Below are positions 33,515 through 43,200 of a stretch of DNA of 64,000 nt, one piece after another; positions within the stretch are counted from its first letter, which is position 1; the number at the start of each line of letters is the position of its first letter. Location of the stretch: NCBI GenBank assembly GCA_963510375.1, contig CAUPES010000006.1:1-64000 (forward strand). The letters run 5' to 3'. The position numbers and the translations under genes are program-made. The stretch is from Fastidiosipila sp963510375. Its GTDB lineage: Bacteria > Bacillota > Clostridia > Saccharofermentanales > Fastidiosipilaceae. The notes beneath the pieces were generated by a model, which was given only the letters and a program-made list of their open reading frames with translations, made no database searches and was not told where the DNA came from.

Positions 33515-34199
33515 AACTGTTAATTGTCCTTATTGCTTAAACGAAGAAAATTTACCAATTTGGGATATAGTTGATATCTCAGAAGATCCAGACTTAAAGA
33601 ATAAAGTATTTCTAAAGGAGCTACAAAATTACGAATGCCAAAACTGCAATCGTAAGTATACATTAGATCAACCCTTCTTATATGTAGATCCTAGATCTAA
33701 AGTTTTAATTTACTATGCTCCAAAATTCTCTGAAATTTTGTTAGACAAATCTTCCCGAGATGAACAAGGAAATCTAAAATCAGAAATTAGTTCAAACTTG
33801 CCTCTAGATTTTGGTGTAAATGTTGAAGATTATACTCTTAGAATCTGCTACGACTATAACGATTTAATTGAGAAATTACATGTTTTTGATTTCGATCTAG
33901 ATGACAGACTAATTGAGGTAATTAAATTTGCTACTAGATCTAACCCGCCAGCCATAGAAGATGAAAGCGGCAATAAGACAATTAAGCAAATTGAAGCTAT
34001 ATACTTTGTAGGGGTTGAAAATACTAAGTATATTTTCCAAACGTTCTCAGAAGATGAAGTTTGGCGACAAATACCTCTGGGTGCAGAAGTCTACAACAAT
34101 GCCGAAGCATATTTCGCAGATAAGTTTATGGATGATGCTAATTGGAATGTAGTTGACTATTTAGGTTGTGAAATTTTCCTAATGAAGAATAAGTTTTAA
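33495..34199 (+). CDS. CpXC-domain protein
   Basis: A 234-residue protein whose N-terminal third is a CpXC domain: paired zinc-binding motifs CPYC (about residues 10-13) and CQNC (about 44-47), then TLDQPFLYVDP. The family has no established function. The C-terminal half is a separate, strand-rich region with no recognised family. I chose the ATG at 33495, which follows AAAGGAG by 6 bases; a longer frame from 33450 lacks such a site. Its overlap with the upstream membrane protein suggests that the two act together. It ends before a terminator at 34253-34313. Confidence 0.85.
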   Translation: MTKFHYETVNCPYCLNEENLPIWDIVDISEDPDLKNKVFLKELQNYECQNCNRKYTLDQPFLYVDPRSKVLIYYAPKFSEILLDKSSRDEQGNLKSEISSNLPLDFGVNVEDYTLRICYDYNDLIEKLHVFDFDLDDRLIEVIKFATRSNPPAIEDESGNKTIKQIEAIYFVGVENTKYIFQTFSEDEVWRQIPLGAEVYNNAEAYFADKFMDDANWNVVDYLGCEIFLMKNKF

Positions 34200-34252
34200 A
34201 TTTATATTTTTGAGGTTTTTGATTATCTAATCCATCTAATTTTAGACAAAAC

Positions 34253-34313
34253 AAAAGCGAAGTAATTTGTGAACTACGTGTTTTCCACCTTTATCACTTT
34301 ATACTTCGCTTTT
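34253..34313. terminator. Terminator between convergent CpXC and clpC genes
   Basis: Perfect 12-bp arms AAAAGCGAAGTA (34253-34264) and TACTTCGCTTTT (34302-34313) around a 37-base centre that can itself pair (GTGA...TCAC). It ends in T residues on the plus strand and suits both converging genes. Confidence 0.8.
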
Positions 34314-34366
34314 TATTTATCTCGATTATTTCAAGCTCAATTGTTTAATTAAGGAACTAGAATTCA

Positions 34367-37009
34367 CTATTCCTCATTATTCTTTTCAATTGAACTCTTT
34401 GCATCTGTTTCTTCATCTACTTTTTGCAGGGATCTATCAGCTGCTTTTATAACTAGCTTATTGTCCTCTACATCTACTAGAGCAGTATCACCTTCTGAAA
34501 CTATGCCATCGAGCATTGCCTCCGCAATCTTGTCCTCAACTTCAGACTGGATTTTTCTTCTCAGAGGTCTTGCACCATATTCTGGAGAATAACCGTCTTC
34601 TGCCAAATAGCTAACAGCTGCATCACTTACACTTACATGTACACCGACTTGTTCAACTCTAGCCGCTAAGTCTTTCAACATATTTCTTGCTATAGTTTCC
34701 ATAGATTCTTGACCTAGCATACGGAAGAAGATAATCTCATCAATCCTATTGATAAACTCTGGTGTCAATGTGTCCTTCAATTCTTTCATGACCAATTCTT
34801 TAGCCTCTGAATATGATCTACCACCATATAAGTTGCTATCAATATCCTCTTCTCCTGAAACAACTGCCTTGCTTGTACTGCCGAAACCAATTTCTCGACC
34901 TTGAGCTGTTGTTAACAGTCTAGCACCAATGTTAGATGTCATAATTATTATAGTGTTACGGAAGTCTACTGTTCTACCCTGTCCGTCTGTCAATCTACCG
35001 TCCTCTAGAACTTGTAAAAGAATATTAAGAACATCTGGGTGAGCTTTCTCAATCTCATCGAATAGTACTACACTGTATGGACGTCTTCTAACTGCTTCAG
35101 TTAATTGTCCACTCTCTTCGTAACCTACATAGCCTGGAGGAGATCCGATGAATTTATTGACGTCGAATTTCTCCATGTATTCCGACATATCGAATCTTAC
35201 CATAGCCTTTTCTTCACCGAACATCTCGATAGCTAGGGCCTTGGCTAATTCTGTCTTACCAACACCTGTTGTACCCAAAAAGATAAAGGATCCTGTTGGC
35301 CTTGAGGGGTCTTTGAGTCCTAGACGACCACGTTTGATCGCTCTAGAAACACTCTCAACTGCTTCTTTCTGACCGATTACTCGTTTCTCAAGATCTTGCT
35401 CTAAATTTTTCAATCTTTCTTGGTCGGATTCATTGATCTTGCTGACTGGTATACCTGTCCAATCTGCTACTACTTCAGCGATATCCTCTTCGGTCAAAAT
35501 ATTGTGCTCTGTATCAACAGACTTCTTCCATTTAGCACGCATTGCATTGAGCTCTTCTTCTAACTTCAATTCTTCGCTACGAAGTTTAGCTGCATTTTCA
35601 TAATCTTCTAGTTTGGCAGCTTCTTCTTTTTGAGCTTCAATCTCTTGCAAACGTTGTTCGATATCTTTAACCTCTGTAGGTTCTACAAAGTTATTTAAAC
35701 GTATCTTGGAGCTACCCTCATCAATTAGGTCAATTGCTTTGTCCGGCAAAAATCTATCTGTTATATATCTTGTAGAAAGATCTATAGAAGCTTTGATCGC
35801 TTCATCGGTAATTTTTACACCGTGGTGAGCTTCGTATTTATCCTTAATACCTTCTAGGATTTGGTATGTTTCCTCAGGACTTGGCTCATCGACCATAACT
35901 GACTGGAACCTACGCTCTAGAGCTTTATCCTTCTCTATAACTTTTCTATATTCATCAATAGTTGTTGCACCAATAATTTGCAATTCGCCACGAGCGAGCA
36001 TTGGTTTCATGATATTTGATGCGTCCAAGGTACCTTCACCAGCACCTGCTCCTACAATTGTATGGAGCTCATCGATGAAAAGAATAATGTTAGCAGCAGC
36101 TGTAGCTTCTTTGATTACATTCTCAAAACGCTCCTCAAATTCACCTCTATATTTAGCACCTGCCAAAAGACTAGTGATGTCTATAGAAATAATTCTCTTA
36201 TCCTTGAGAGCTTCAGGCATATCACCTGCGACAATCATGTTAGCTAAACCTTCAGCTATAGCAGTCTTACCAACACCTGCTTCACCGATTAATACTGGGT
36301 TGTTCTTGTTACGTCTGACCAATATTTGCATAACTCTATTGATCTCTTCATCACGACCAATGATAGGATCAATTCTTCCTTCTCTAGAAGCTTGTGTTAG
36401 ATCATAACCATATTGGTCTAGAGTTGGGGTATCAGATTGTTCTTGAGAGTTAGAGTTAGAGTCCTGTCTATTGCCTAAACTTGCCCTTGGGTTGCTTGTA
36501 AAACTCTGTCTACGAATGTTACCATCTGCATCTTGAGTGATTGTTGTACTAGTGAAGCTATCTGCATATAGGCTAAAGTAGAGCATTCTAGGATCTACTC
36601 CCATGCTAGTTAGCATTCTATACCCAACACTCTCTGCCTCTCTTAAGATTGCACCCATGAGGTGTTCTGGCTCGACAGATTTGGAGTTGTTCCTGTTAGA
36701 CTCATTTACTGCTAGCTCTATGACTCTCTTGGTTCTTGGGGTCATCATTTGAATTGCAGCTTCTACGCCTTCTGGATTAGTAATCTCTATATTTTTTGCT
36801 TCTTTGCCATTAACTCTGTTCAAAGCTTCGGCAAAATTCTCAGCAGTAATTCCCTGAGCATTTAAAGCGTTTTGGGCTTTACCCTCTCCTTCTGCAAGAA
36901 CACCTGCAATTATGTGTTCTGTGCTTATATAATCTTGTGAGTATGTCAAAGCTGTTTCATAAGCTTTAGATAATACTTTTGCTGTTCTATCTGTATATCT
37001 TAGTATCAT
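34367..37009 (-). CDS. clpC: ATP-dependent Clp protease ATP-binding subunit ClpC
   Basis: AAA+ unfoldase that feeds proteins to ClpP. At 880 residues it has an N-terminal double Clp repeat (about 1-145) and a first AAA domain with GEAGVGKTAIAEGLA. A middle region carries the UVR-like stretch EDYENAAKLRSEELKLEEEL, which separates ClpC from ClpB. A second AAA domain has GTTGVGKTELAKALA, and the C-terminal D2-small domain completes it. It starts behind AAAGGAGG and follows ctsR by 165 bases. Genes for McsA and McsB, which lie between ctsR and clpC in Bacillus, are absent here. Expression is presumably controlled by the CtsR boxes upstream of ctsR. Confidence 0.95.
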   Translation of the reverse strand: MILRYTDRTAKVLSKAYETALTYSQDYISTEHIIAGVLAEGEGKAQNALNAQGITAENFAEALNRVNGKEAKNIEITNPEGVEAAIQMMTPRTKRVIELAVNESNRNNSKSVEPEHLMGAILREAESVGYRMLTSMGVDPRMLYFSLYADSFTSTTITQDADGNIRRQSFTSNPRASLGNRQDSNSNSQEQSDTPTLDQYGYDLTQASREGRIDPIIGRDEEINRVMQILVRRNKNNPVLIGEAGVGKTAIAEGLANMIVAGDMPEALKDKRIISIDITSLLAGAKYRGEFEERFENVIKEATAAANIILFIDELHTIVGAGAGEGTLDASNIMKPMLARGELQIIGATTIDEYRKVIEKDKALERRFQSVMVDEPSPEETYQILEGIKDKYEAHHGVKITDEAIKASIDLSTRYITDRFLPDKAIDLIDEGSSKIRLNNFVEPTEVKDIEQRLQEIEAQKEEAAKLEDYENAAKLRSEELKLEEELNAMRAKWKKSVDTEHNILTEEDIAEVVADWTGIPVSKINESDQERLKNLEQDLEKRVIGQKEAVESVSRAIKRGRLGLKDPSRPTGSFIFLGTTGVGKTELAKALAIEMFGEEKAMVRFDMSEYMEKFDVNKFIGSPPGYVGYEESGQLTEAVRRRPYSVVLFDEIEKAHPDVLNILLQVLEDGRLTDGQGRTVDFRNTIIIMTSNIGARLLTTAQGREIGFGSTSKAVVSGEEDIDSNLYGGRSYSEAKELVMKELKDTLTPEFINRIDEIIFFRMLGQESMETIARNMLKDLAARVEQVGVHVSVSDAAVSYLAEDGYSPEYGARPLRRKIQSEVEDKIAEAMLDGIVSEGDTALVDVEDNKLVIKAADRSLQKVDEETDAKSSIEKNNEE

Positions 37010-37174
37010 AAGCGTTCCTCCTTTTTTGTTTGCGTTAGTGTTTTTAGTTGTTTTTTAGTTTAGTTTTTTTGTTTGTTTATTGGGTTCGTGTTTGTTGTCA
37101 TTTTTATTATTTGTTAAAGTTTGTTGCAAATTGTTTATTTAAATCTAATTCTAGTTAATTTAAACTCATGCCCA
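37010..37174 (-). other. A/C-rich, G- and U-poor leader before clpC
   Basis: Read on the minus strand, the spacer between ctsR and clpC is strikingly poor in G and U. Bases 37021-37080 contain only two G and about five U in the sense strand. It would give an unstructured leader directly before the strong ribosome-binding site. A similar A/C-rich stretch precedes ctsR (37655-37700). Confidence 0.5.
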
Positions 37175-37648
37175 TTAGTCTTCAAGATTCACCAACAGCT
37201 CCACTAGCATGTTCTTTAGTATTTTCATTCGTATTGTGTCCCTTAAAATTCCATCCACTTGATCAAGACTACTATCTGATATAGCAGCCATGAATAGCCT
37301 TGCAGTATCTGCATCCATAACATCATAGTCATAGAAATTCCTAATAAATATATCTGCTTGTTTCTGGGTTAAAGTATTACCTAAAGAATTAACAGCGTGC
37401 ATTATGTAGCCTGCTTGATTATTGTTGGTATCTATCTTGTAAATTCGTATAGAACCTCCACCACCTCTTCTACTTTCTACTCTGTACCCGTTACTACTGG
37501 TAAATCTTGTAGATAAAACGTAAGTTACTTGAGAAGGGACGCAATTTGCTTGTCTCGCTAATTCTCCACGAGTAATTTCTGCGAATCCATTATTTGCATC
37601 AATTATTTCTTTTATCATCGCTTCAACTATGTCACTTATCCTTGCCAT
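37175..37648 (-). CDS. ctsR: CtsR, class III heat-shock repressor
   Basis: A 157-residue repressor of clp genes. The N-terminal winged HTH has ITRGELARQANCVPSQVTYV and the CtsR wing with the glycine-rich tetraloop ESRRGGGGSIRI (about residues 58-69), which acts as the thermosensor in this family. The C-terminal half is the dimerisation and McsB/arginine-phosphorylation region. It starts behind CAAGGAGG. Two matching CtsR boxes flank its promoter (37741-37811), so it autoregulates and controls the following clpC. Confidence 0.95.
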   Translation of the reverse strand: MARISDIVEAMIKEIIDANNGFAEITRGELARQANCVPSQVTYVLSTRFTSSNGYRVESRRGGGGSIRIYKIDTNNNQAGYIMHAVNSLGNTLTQKQADIFIRNFYDYDVMDADTARLFMAAISDSSLDQVDGILRDTIRMKILKNMLVELLVNLED

Positions 37649-37740
37649 CTCTTCCTCCTTGTACTGTTTGTGTTTGTCTGTTTGTTTATTTGTTTATAAA
37701 ACTATTATAGTTCATTTAATGGAGCCTTGTTTTGAATCCT

Positions 37741-37811
37741 TTTGACTTTGTTTGACATTCATTATACAATCTTGAATATTGTTGTCAAGTGTTTTTTGAC
37801 TTTCTTTGACA
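37741..37811 (-). promoter_or_regulatory. ctsR promoter flanked by two CtsR operator boxes
   Basis: On the minus strand: TTGACA (37783-37788), a 16-base spacer, TATAAT (37761-37766). One CtsR box GTCAAACAAAGTCAAA lies just downstream of the -10 (37741-37756) and a second GTCAAAGAAAGTCAAA just upstream of the -35 (37795-37810). Both match the known GTCAAA-N4-GTCAAA direct-repeat operator. Confidence 0.9.
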
Positions 37812-37842
37812 TTTATTTTATATTTTTGATGGATATACGAGA

Positions 37843-37864
37843 AAAGCAGCTCTAGTGCTGCTTT
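37843..37864 (-). terminator. Terminator of the exonuclease gene
   Basis: An 8-bp stem AAAGCAGC/GCTGCTTT with a 6-base loop, followed by TTTTC on the minus strand. It lies 16 bases beyond the stop codon, between the exonuclease gene and the ctsR control region. Confidence 0.7.
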
Positions 37865-37879
37865 CCATCTAAAAAATAT

Positions 37880-38806
37880 CTAACCCAATTTATGAACCAT
37901 CCAATCAATCTTCACATCTGCTTTGACATGGAAAGGAAAATTAAACTCATGCTCCTGTTTGTTTCTGAAACACATGAGATTTATCAAAACTGTGCCATGC
38001 TCTGGACAAACAGTGCTGTTATTTAAATGCATTCCATGTTTTGCAGGTTTCCAATTTTTTTTAAATTTAAGTTTGGTCTTGCAAGCAGGACAATTCCAGT
38101 CAGTATTATGGGCAATTTTAATCAAGTCTGACGATTTGTTAATATCATCAAATATAAGTTTATCTCTATAATTTAAATTAATATCATAAGAATATTTATA
38201 TAACTCGGCAAAAAGTTCCTCAGGATCGGAACTTATCTTATCTTCTTTTTGTAAATGTCTAATTGTTCTTTGAAAAATAATTGCTGTATACCAAGCGTCA
38301 TTAAGTGCTTTGTGCAAATCCTTTTCTGGTTCTATTTCTAGAAATTCAAGAGCTGTAGCAACACTATTTTGAGTATTTCTATCTTCTTTTGCTAAACTGA
38401 ATAATCTCTGTGCATCGAAAAAACGCATCCCTATCGGCCATTGCAGATTATAGGCTTCTAAATTGGAAATCCACGGTCTAACATCGTTATTACTCCAAGT
38501 ACAAAAAAGTATCTCATCACCGAATTGCTTACACCATTCTGTGAAATGCAAAAAGGCCTCAGGGAAGTTGAGACCTGTTTTAAGGCTGGCATTATCTCTT
38601 TGAGTAACCTTTGCAACATGCTTATGTAGTTCAGTAAAAAAATTAGCTTTTACATTAGTAGAAAAACTATCCAAAATATTTAATTGTTCATCTAAACGCC
38701 AAGCTCCTATTTCAATAATTTCTTCATTAGGAGTCATGGTATTTTTTGATTTATTCTTCTTGTATGGATTATCAATATTCCACTCTAAGTCAAAAACTAT
38801 ATACAT
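37880..38806 (-). CDS. DEDDh-type 3'-5' exonuclease domain protein
   Basis: A 308-residue protein with an RNase T/ExoIII-like fold. Motif I FDLEW lies at residues 5-9. There is a central TWSNNDVRPW segment (motif II region) and motif III HKALNDAWYTA (about 164-174), which gives the DEDDh residues. The C-terminal 100 residues hold a CPAC pair and further Cys/His residues (NSTVCPEHGT), possibly a zinc site. The substrate is unknown; relatives act on RNA or DNA 3' ends. It is transcribed alone with its own terminator. Confidence 0.82.
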   Translation of the reverse strand: MYIVFDLEWNIDNPYKKNKSKNTMTPNEEIIEIGAWRLDEQLNILDSFSTNVKANFFTELHKHVAKVTQRDNASLKTGLNFPEAFLHFTEWCKQFGDEILFCTWSNNDVRPWISNLEAYNLQWPIGMRFFDAQRLFSLAKEDRNTQNSVATALEFLEIEPEKDLHKALNDAWYTAIIFQRTIRHLQKEDKISSDPEELFAELYKYSYDINLNYRDKLIFDDINKSSDLIKIAHNTDWNCPACKTKLKFKKNWKPAKHGMHLNNSTVCPEHGTVLINLMCFRNKQEHEFNFPFHVKADVKIDWMVHKLG

Positions 38807-38907
38807 AACACTATGTTCTAATATTCTAAGGTAATTTTTCTATAGCTCAGTTACTATTATCTATATTTATAAAGTAGTTATATTCTTAAAATATTATCCT
38901 CATCAAA

Positions 38908-39924
38908 TTAGTGAATGTATGAATAATATCCTGTTGCACTCGCAGATATAACTCTCTTATTGTATACAAATGGTGAATAATTCCAACCACCTTCAGAGAT
39001 TAATATACTGCCATCTTCATAAACAGCCTCAACAAAGGCTACGTGCATATTACCCATATAAATAGCAGCTCCTACTGCAGGAGTATTATTAACTACAAGA
39101 CCTGCTGCAGCGGCTCTAGATGGCCATGAATCAGCTGCACCGAGATTTGTTGGCAATGGACGACCAATTGCATATCTCGCATTATATACATACCAGGTAC
39201 ACCAACCTGCTCCATAAAATTCTGATCCAGGTTGTGCAACACTACCAACATATCCAGAAAGATTTAAATTGCCTGGAACATAATAGTTGTTTGTTGGTGC
39301 TTCAGTTGCTTGAGTAGTTGGCGCTGGTGTTGTAGTTGTTGTCGGAGCCTGTGTTGTAGTTGTTGTAGTTGTAGGCGCTTTCGTTGTTGTGGTTGTTCGT
39401 GCCTTGGTTGTTGCACTTGTTGTAGGTGCTTTTGTTGTAGTTGCTTGCACCTTTCTTGTACGTTGAACATTATTCTTTGTACTTGCAACAGTAGATTTAA
39501 CTACAGTTGTTGATTCTACAACTGCTCTAACGTCATTACTAATGATATTATCGTTACTATCCAAATTATCTGCATTTCTATCAAGAAGGCTTACAGAATT
39601 GATATTTGCCATGTCCTTATCAAGAAGCTTAGCTTCTTTTAGTTTTATGTTAGCTTTCTTTTTAGCCAAATCTGAATTTAAGCCACCACGATTTATACCA
39701 TGATCAGTAAGGCTATCAATATCAGCCAAAAGGTCAATTGCTTCTTTTGTAACTTTCTCAGTAAGATTTAATTCTGGAACTTCTTGACCTTCTGCATCTA
39801 CTTTACGTCCTGAATTTACTAAAATTGAACTTGATACCACCACTACTAAGGCAATGGCTGGAACAATTTTTAATACTGATTTTAAGGTGATTTTATTTTC
39901 TAGATTAAATTTATCTTTTAACAT
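38908..39924 (-). CDS. Secreted CHAP-domain peptidoglycan hydrolase with Thr-rich linker
   Basis: A 338-residue exported protein. A signal sequence spans about 12-38 (VLKIVPAIALVVVVSSS). A polar region and a Thr/Pro/Ala low-complexity linker (about 150-215) follow. The C-terminal CHAP domain (about 225-338) has the catalytic pair Cys242 (GWCTWYV) and His294 (HVAFVE), plus SEGGW. CHAP enzymes cut peptidoglycan as amidases or endopeptidases. A role in cell separation or growth fits the SagA/CwlO-like layout. It has a good promoter (40080-40108) but no ribosome-binding site close to the ATG (see findings). Confidence 0.88.
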   Translation of the reverse strand: MLKDKFNLENKITLKSVLKIVPAIALVVVVSSSILVNSGRKVDAEGQEVPELNLTEKVTKEAIDLLADIDSLTDHGINRGGLNSDLAKKKANIKLKEAKLLDKDMANINSVSLLDRNADNLDSNDNIISNDVRAVVESTTVVKSTVASTKNNVQRTRKVQATTTKAPTTSATTKARTTTTTKAPTTTTTTTQAPTTTTTPAPTTQATEAPTNNYYVPGNLNLSGYVGSVAQPGSEFYGAGWCTWYVYNARYAIGRPLPTNLGAADSWPSRAAAAGLVVNNTPAVGAAIYMGNMHVAFVEAVYEDGSILISEGGWNYSPFVYNKRVISASATGYYSYIH

Positions 39925-40079
39925 AATTTAGGTTTTGATTCAGACATGTCAAGTTTGTAACCCTCTAAGCTGTATAACTAAATGTCTTCTTTCAAACTCT
40001 CCTTTTTCATCTGAATTAATGTGTCACTTAAGTTCCACACTTCATAATGTCCAATAAAAGATATTAAAACATGATAGTA

Positions 40080-40108
40080 ATAATAACCTTATGTAATTTT
40101 TTTGTCAA
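40080..40108 (-). promoter_or_regulatory. Promoter of the CHAP-domain gene
   Basis: TTGACA (40103-40108), a 17-base spacer and TATTAT (40080-40085) on the minus strand. Confidence 0.7.
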
Positions 40109-40192
40109 AACTTTGTAATAATGTTTACAATTTTTTTCTAATTTTCGCAAAAGTACGGGCTTTTGGTTAATTATACTCTTTTTCTAAAATGT

Positions 40193-40267
40193 AAAAAAGC
40201 AACCTTGTTCTGAATTATGAGAATTAAAATTATCTTTATAATTCATATTTCCAAGATTGCTTTTTTT
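40193..40267 (-). terminator. rpoBC operon terminator
   Basis: A long hairpin whose outer arms AAGCAATCTTG and CAAGGTTGCTT pair with one G-U wobble and whose inner TGAATTAT/ATAATTCA pairs extend it. It ends in TTTTTT on the minus strand, just after the rpoC stop. Confidence 0.85.
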
Positions 40268-40288
40268 GCTAAGTAAATTTTAAATCTA

Positions 40289-43200
40289 CTAGTTAATTAC
40301 TTTTTCTGAATCTGTGTCTTCTAGCTCTTCAGCATCATGCAAGACATTTTCGAGAATTTCTTTGTTCTCTTCAATCACAGAAACTGGAGTTAAGTTTCTA
40401 TAATATGCCAAACCTGTACCTGCTGGGATTAAAGTACCAATTATGACATTTTCTTTTAGTCCAATTAGTTCGTCACGTTTACCTTTTACTGCCACATCTG
40501 TGAGAACTCTTGTTGTTTCCTGGAATGAAGCAGCTGATAGCCATGATTCTGTAGCTAAGGATGCCTTGGTAATACCTAATAGGAGTCTTTCGCCTTCTGC
40601 GATCTCGCCACCTTCATTGTTTACACGAGCATTTTCTTCTCTGAACTTGAAGATATCTACAACACCACCTGTTGGTAGATCTGTATCTCCTGCTTCATTT
40701 ACTCTTACTTTACGCATCATTTGACGACAAATAATTTCAACGTGCTTATCATTAATATCAATACCGTTGTTGTTATAGACTTTAATAACTTCTGAAGTAA
40801 TGTAACGTGCAACGCCTGCAACTCCACTAACATTCATGATATCATGTGGATTGATTGAACCTTCTGTGATTAGGTCACCGGCTTCAATTGAATCGCCTTC
40901 TTCGATTAGTAATGTTGATCCATAAGGAACATTGTATTTCTTAACTTTGCCCTCTGCATCTGTTACTTCAACTTCAGTCTTACGTTTACTTGAGTCTTTA
41001 ATGCTTACGATACCCGCTGTTTGACTCATAATCGCTTGACCTTTTGGTTTTCTTGCTTCGAATAGCTCTTCAACACGAGGCAAACCTTGAGTGATATCTT
41101 CTCCAGACAATGCAATACCACCTGTGTGGAAAGTACGCATTGTTAGCTGTGTACCTGGCTCACCGATTGATTGTGCTGCCATAATACCTACTGATTCACC
41201 AATTTCTGCCTTAGAACCTGTAGCTAAGTTTGTACCATAACATTTAGCACATACACCGTGTTTTGCTTCACATGTCAAGACTGATCTGATCTTAACTGCT
41301 TCAATTTCAGTTAATTCAACTTTCTCAGCTTTCTTATTGGTAATTAGTTTATTAGCGTTGCAAATTACTTCTCCTGTTTCAGGATCAATAATATCTTCTG
41401 CTGCGTATCTACCAACAATTCTATCTGCTAAAGTACTAATTACTCTCTTTGAAGCTCCTGAACCTGAAGTCAAGGCTGTCATTGTGACTGAATCTTCACT
41501 ACCACAGTCAACTTGAGTAATAATGATATCTTGAGCAACGTCAACCAAACGTCTTGTTAGGTAACCGGAGTCAGCTGTCTTTAATGCTGTATCTGATAGA
41601 GCTTTACGAGCACCGTGTGATGAAATAAAGAACTCTAAGATGTTCATACCTTCACGTAGGTTAGACTTGATAGGAATTTCAATTGTTTTACCTGAAGTAT
41701 CACTAACGTTACCACGCATACCTGCCAACTGTTTGATCTGTGACATAGAACCACGAGCACCAGATTGACTCATCATTGCAATTGAGTTGTATCTGTCCAT
41801 GTTTACTTTCAAAGCTTCTGTAATATCGTCAGTTGTCTTTGTCCAAACTTGAATTGTAGCTTGTGAACGTCCATCTTCATTTAACAAACCTCTTTGGTGT
41901 TGCTTATTGATGAATTCAACTTTTTCTTCAGCCTTCTTAAGGTATTCTTGTTTGACTCCAGGAACTTCCATATCGAAAACGCTAATAGAAATACCTGATT
42001 TTGTTGCAAAGTGGTAACCCAATTTCTTGATGTCATCCAAAATACTTGCTGTCTTTGTCAAACCATTGTAGCGGATTAAGCGTTCAATAATATTTCCTAG
42101 TTTTGTTTTATCTACTACTTCATCAACTTCTAGATCAAACTCATGCTCAGGTACTGTTCTGTCAACGTAGCCTAAGTTTTGTGGAATTATCTTATTAAAT
42201 AAGAATCTTCCGTAAGTTGATGTAACTCTATGGTAAATATTCTTACCAAACTTCTTACCACCATCGAAGCGTACAGTGATTGTTGAGTGCAATTCTAGGT
42301 CACCTTTGTCGTAAGCCATTTCTGCTTCATCCAAAGATGTAAATACTTTGCCGTCGCCCTTGCAGTTTTCTTGGTCGATTGTTAAGTAGTACAAACCTAA
42401 AACCATATCTTGTGTAGGCACAGTAACTGGTTTACCGTCTTGTGGTTTCAAGAGGTTGGTTGAGTGTAGCATTAAGAATCTACATTCTGCTTTAGCTTCT
42501 GCGGATAAAGGTACGTGAACAGCCATTTGGTCACCATCGAAGTCAGCGTTGAAAGCTGTACATGCTAGTGGGTGTAGTTTAATAGCTTTACCCTGAACTA
42601 ATACTGGCTCAAATGCTTGAATACCTAGTCTGTGAAGTGTTGGGGCACGGTTTAACATAACTGGGTGATCTTGAATAACTTCAGCCAAAATATCCCAAAC
42701 TACGTCATCACCACGTTCTACTAAGGTCTTAGCTGTCTTAATGTTGTGTGCGTAGCCCTCCTCCATTAATCTACTCATAACAAATGGTTTGAACAATTCA
42801 ATTGCCATTTCAGTAGGTAGACCACATTGGTGCATCTTGAGTTCTGGACCGATAACGATAACTGAACGTCCAGAGTAGTCAACACGTTTACCTAATAAGT
42901 TTTGACGGAAACGACCTTGCTTACCTTTTAGTAATTCAGAAAGGGATTTCAAAGCTCTGTTACCTGCTCCAGCAACTGCTCTACCACGGCGACCATTATC
43001 AATTAATGAATCTACAGCTTCTTGTAGCATACGTTTTTCATTACGAATAATAATTTCTGGTGCACCTAATTGTAGAAGTTTGTTTAAACGGTTATTTCTG
43101 TTAATAACTCTTCTATATAAATCGTTTAAGTCTGACGTTGCAAAACGACCACCATCCAATTGAACCATTGGTCTTAACTCTGGTGGTAAAACTGGAAGAA

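Larger units (their letters stand above)
39925..40288. other. Intergenic region between the CHAP gene and rpoC
   Basis: About 360 bases without a gene. It holds the CHAP-gene promoter with a leader of roughly 150 nt, and the rpoC terminator at its right end. The leader contains a short frame with a GGAG site that overlaps the CHAP start. No known riboswitch was recognised. Confidence 0.5.

Noticed and set aside
39264..39513. Cys/Gln-rich frames over the CHAP protein linker
   Set aside because: Both come from the repetitive Thr codons of the linker read in other frames or on the other strand.
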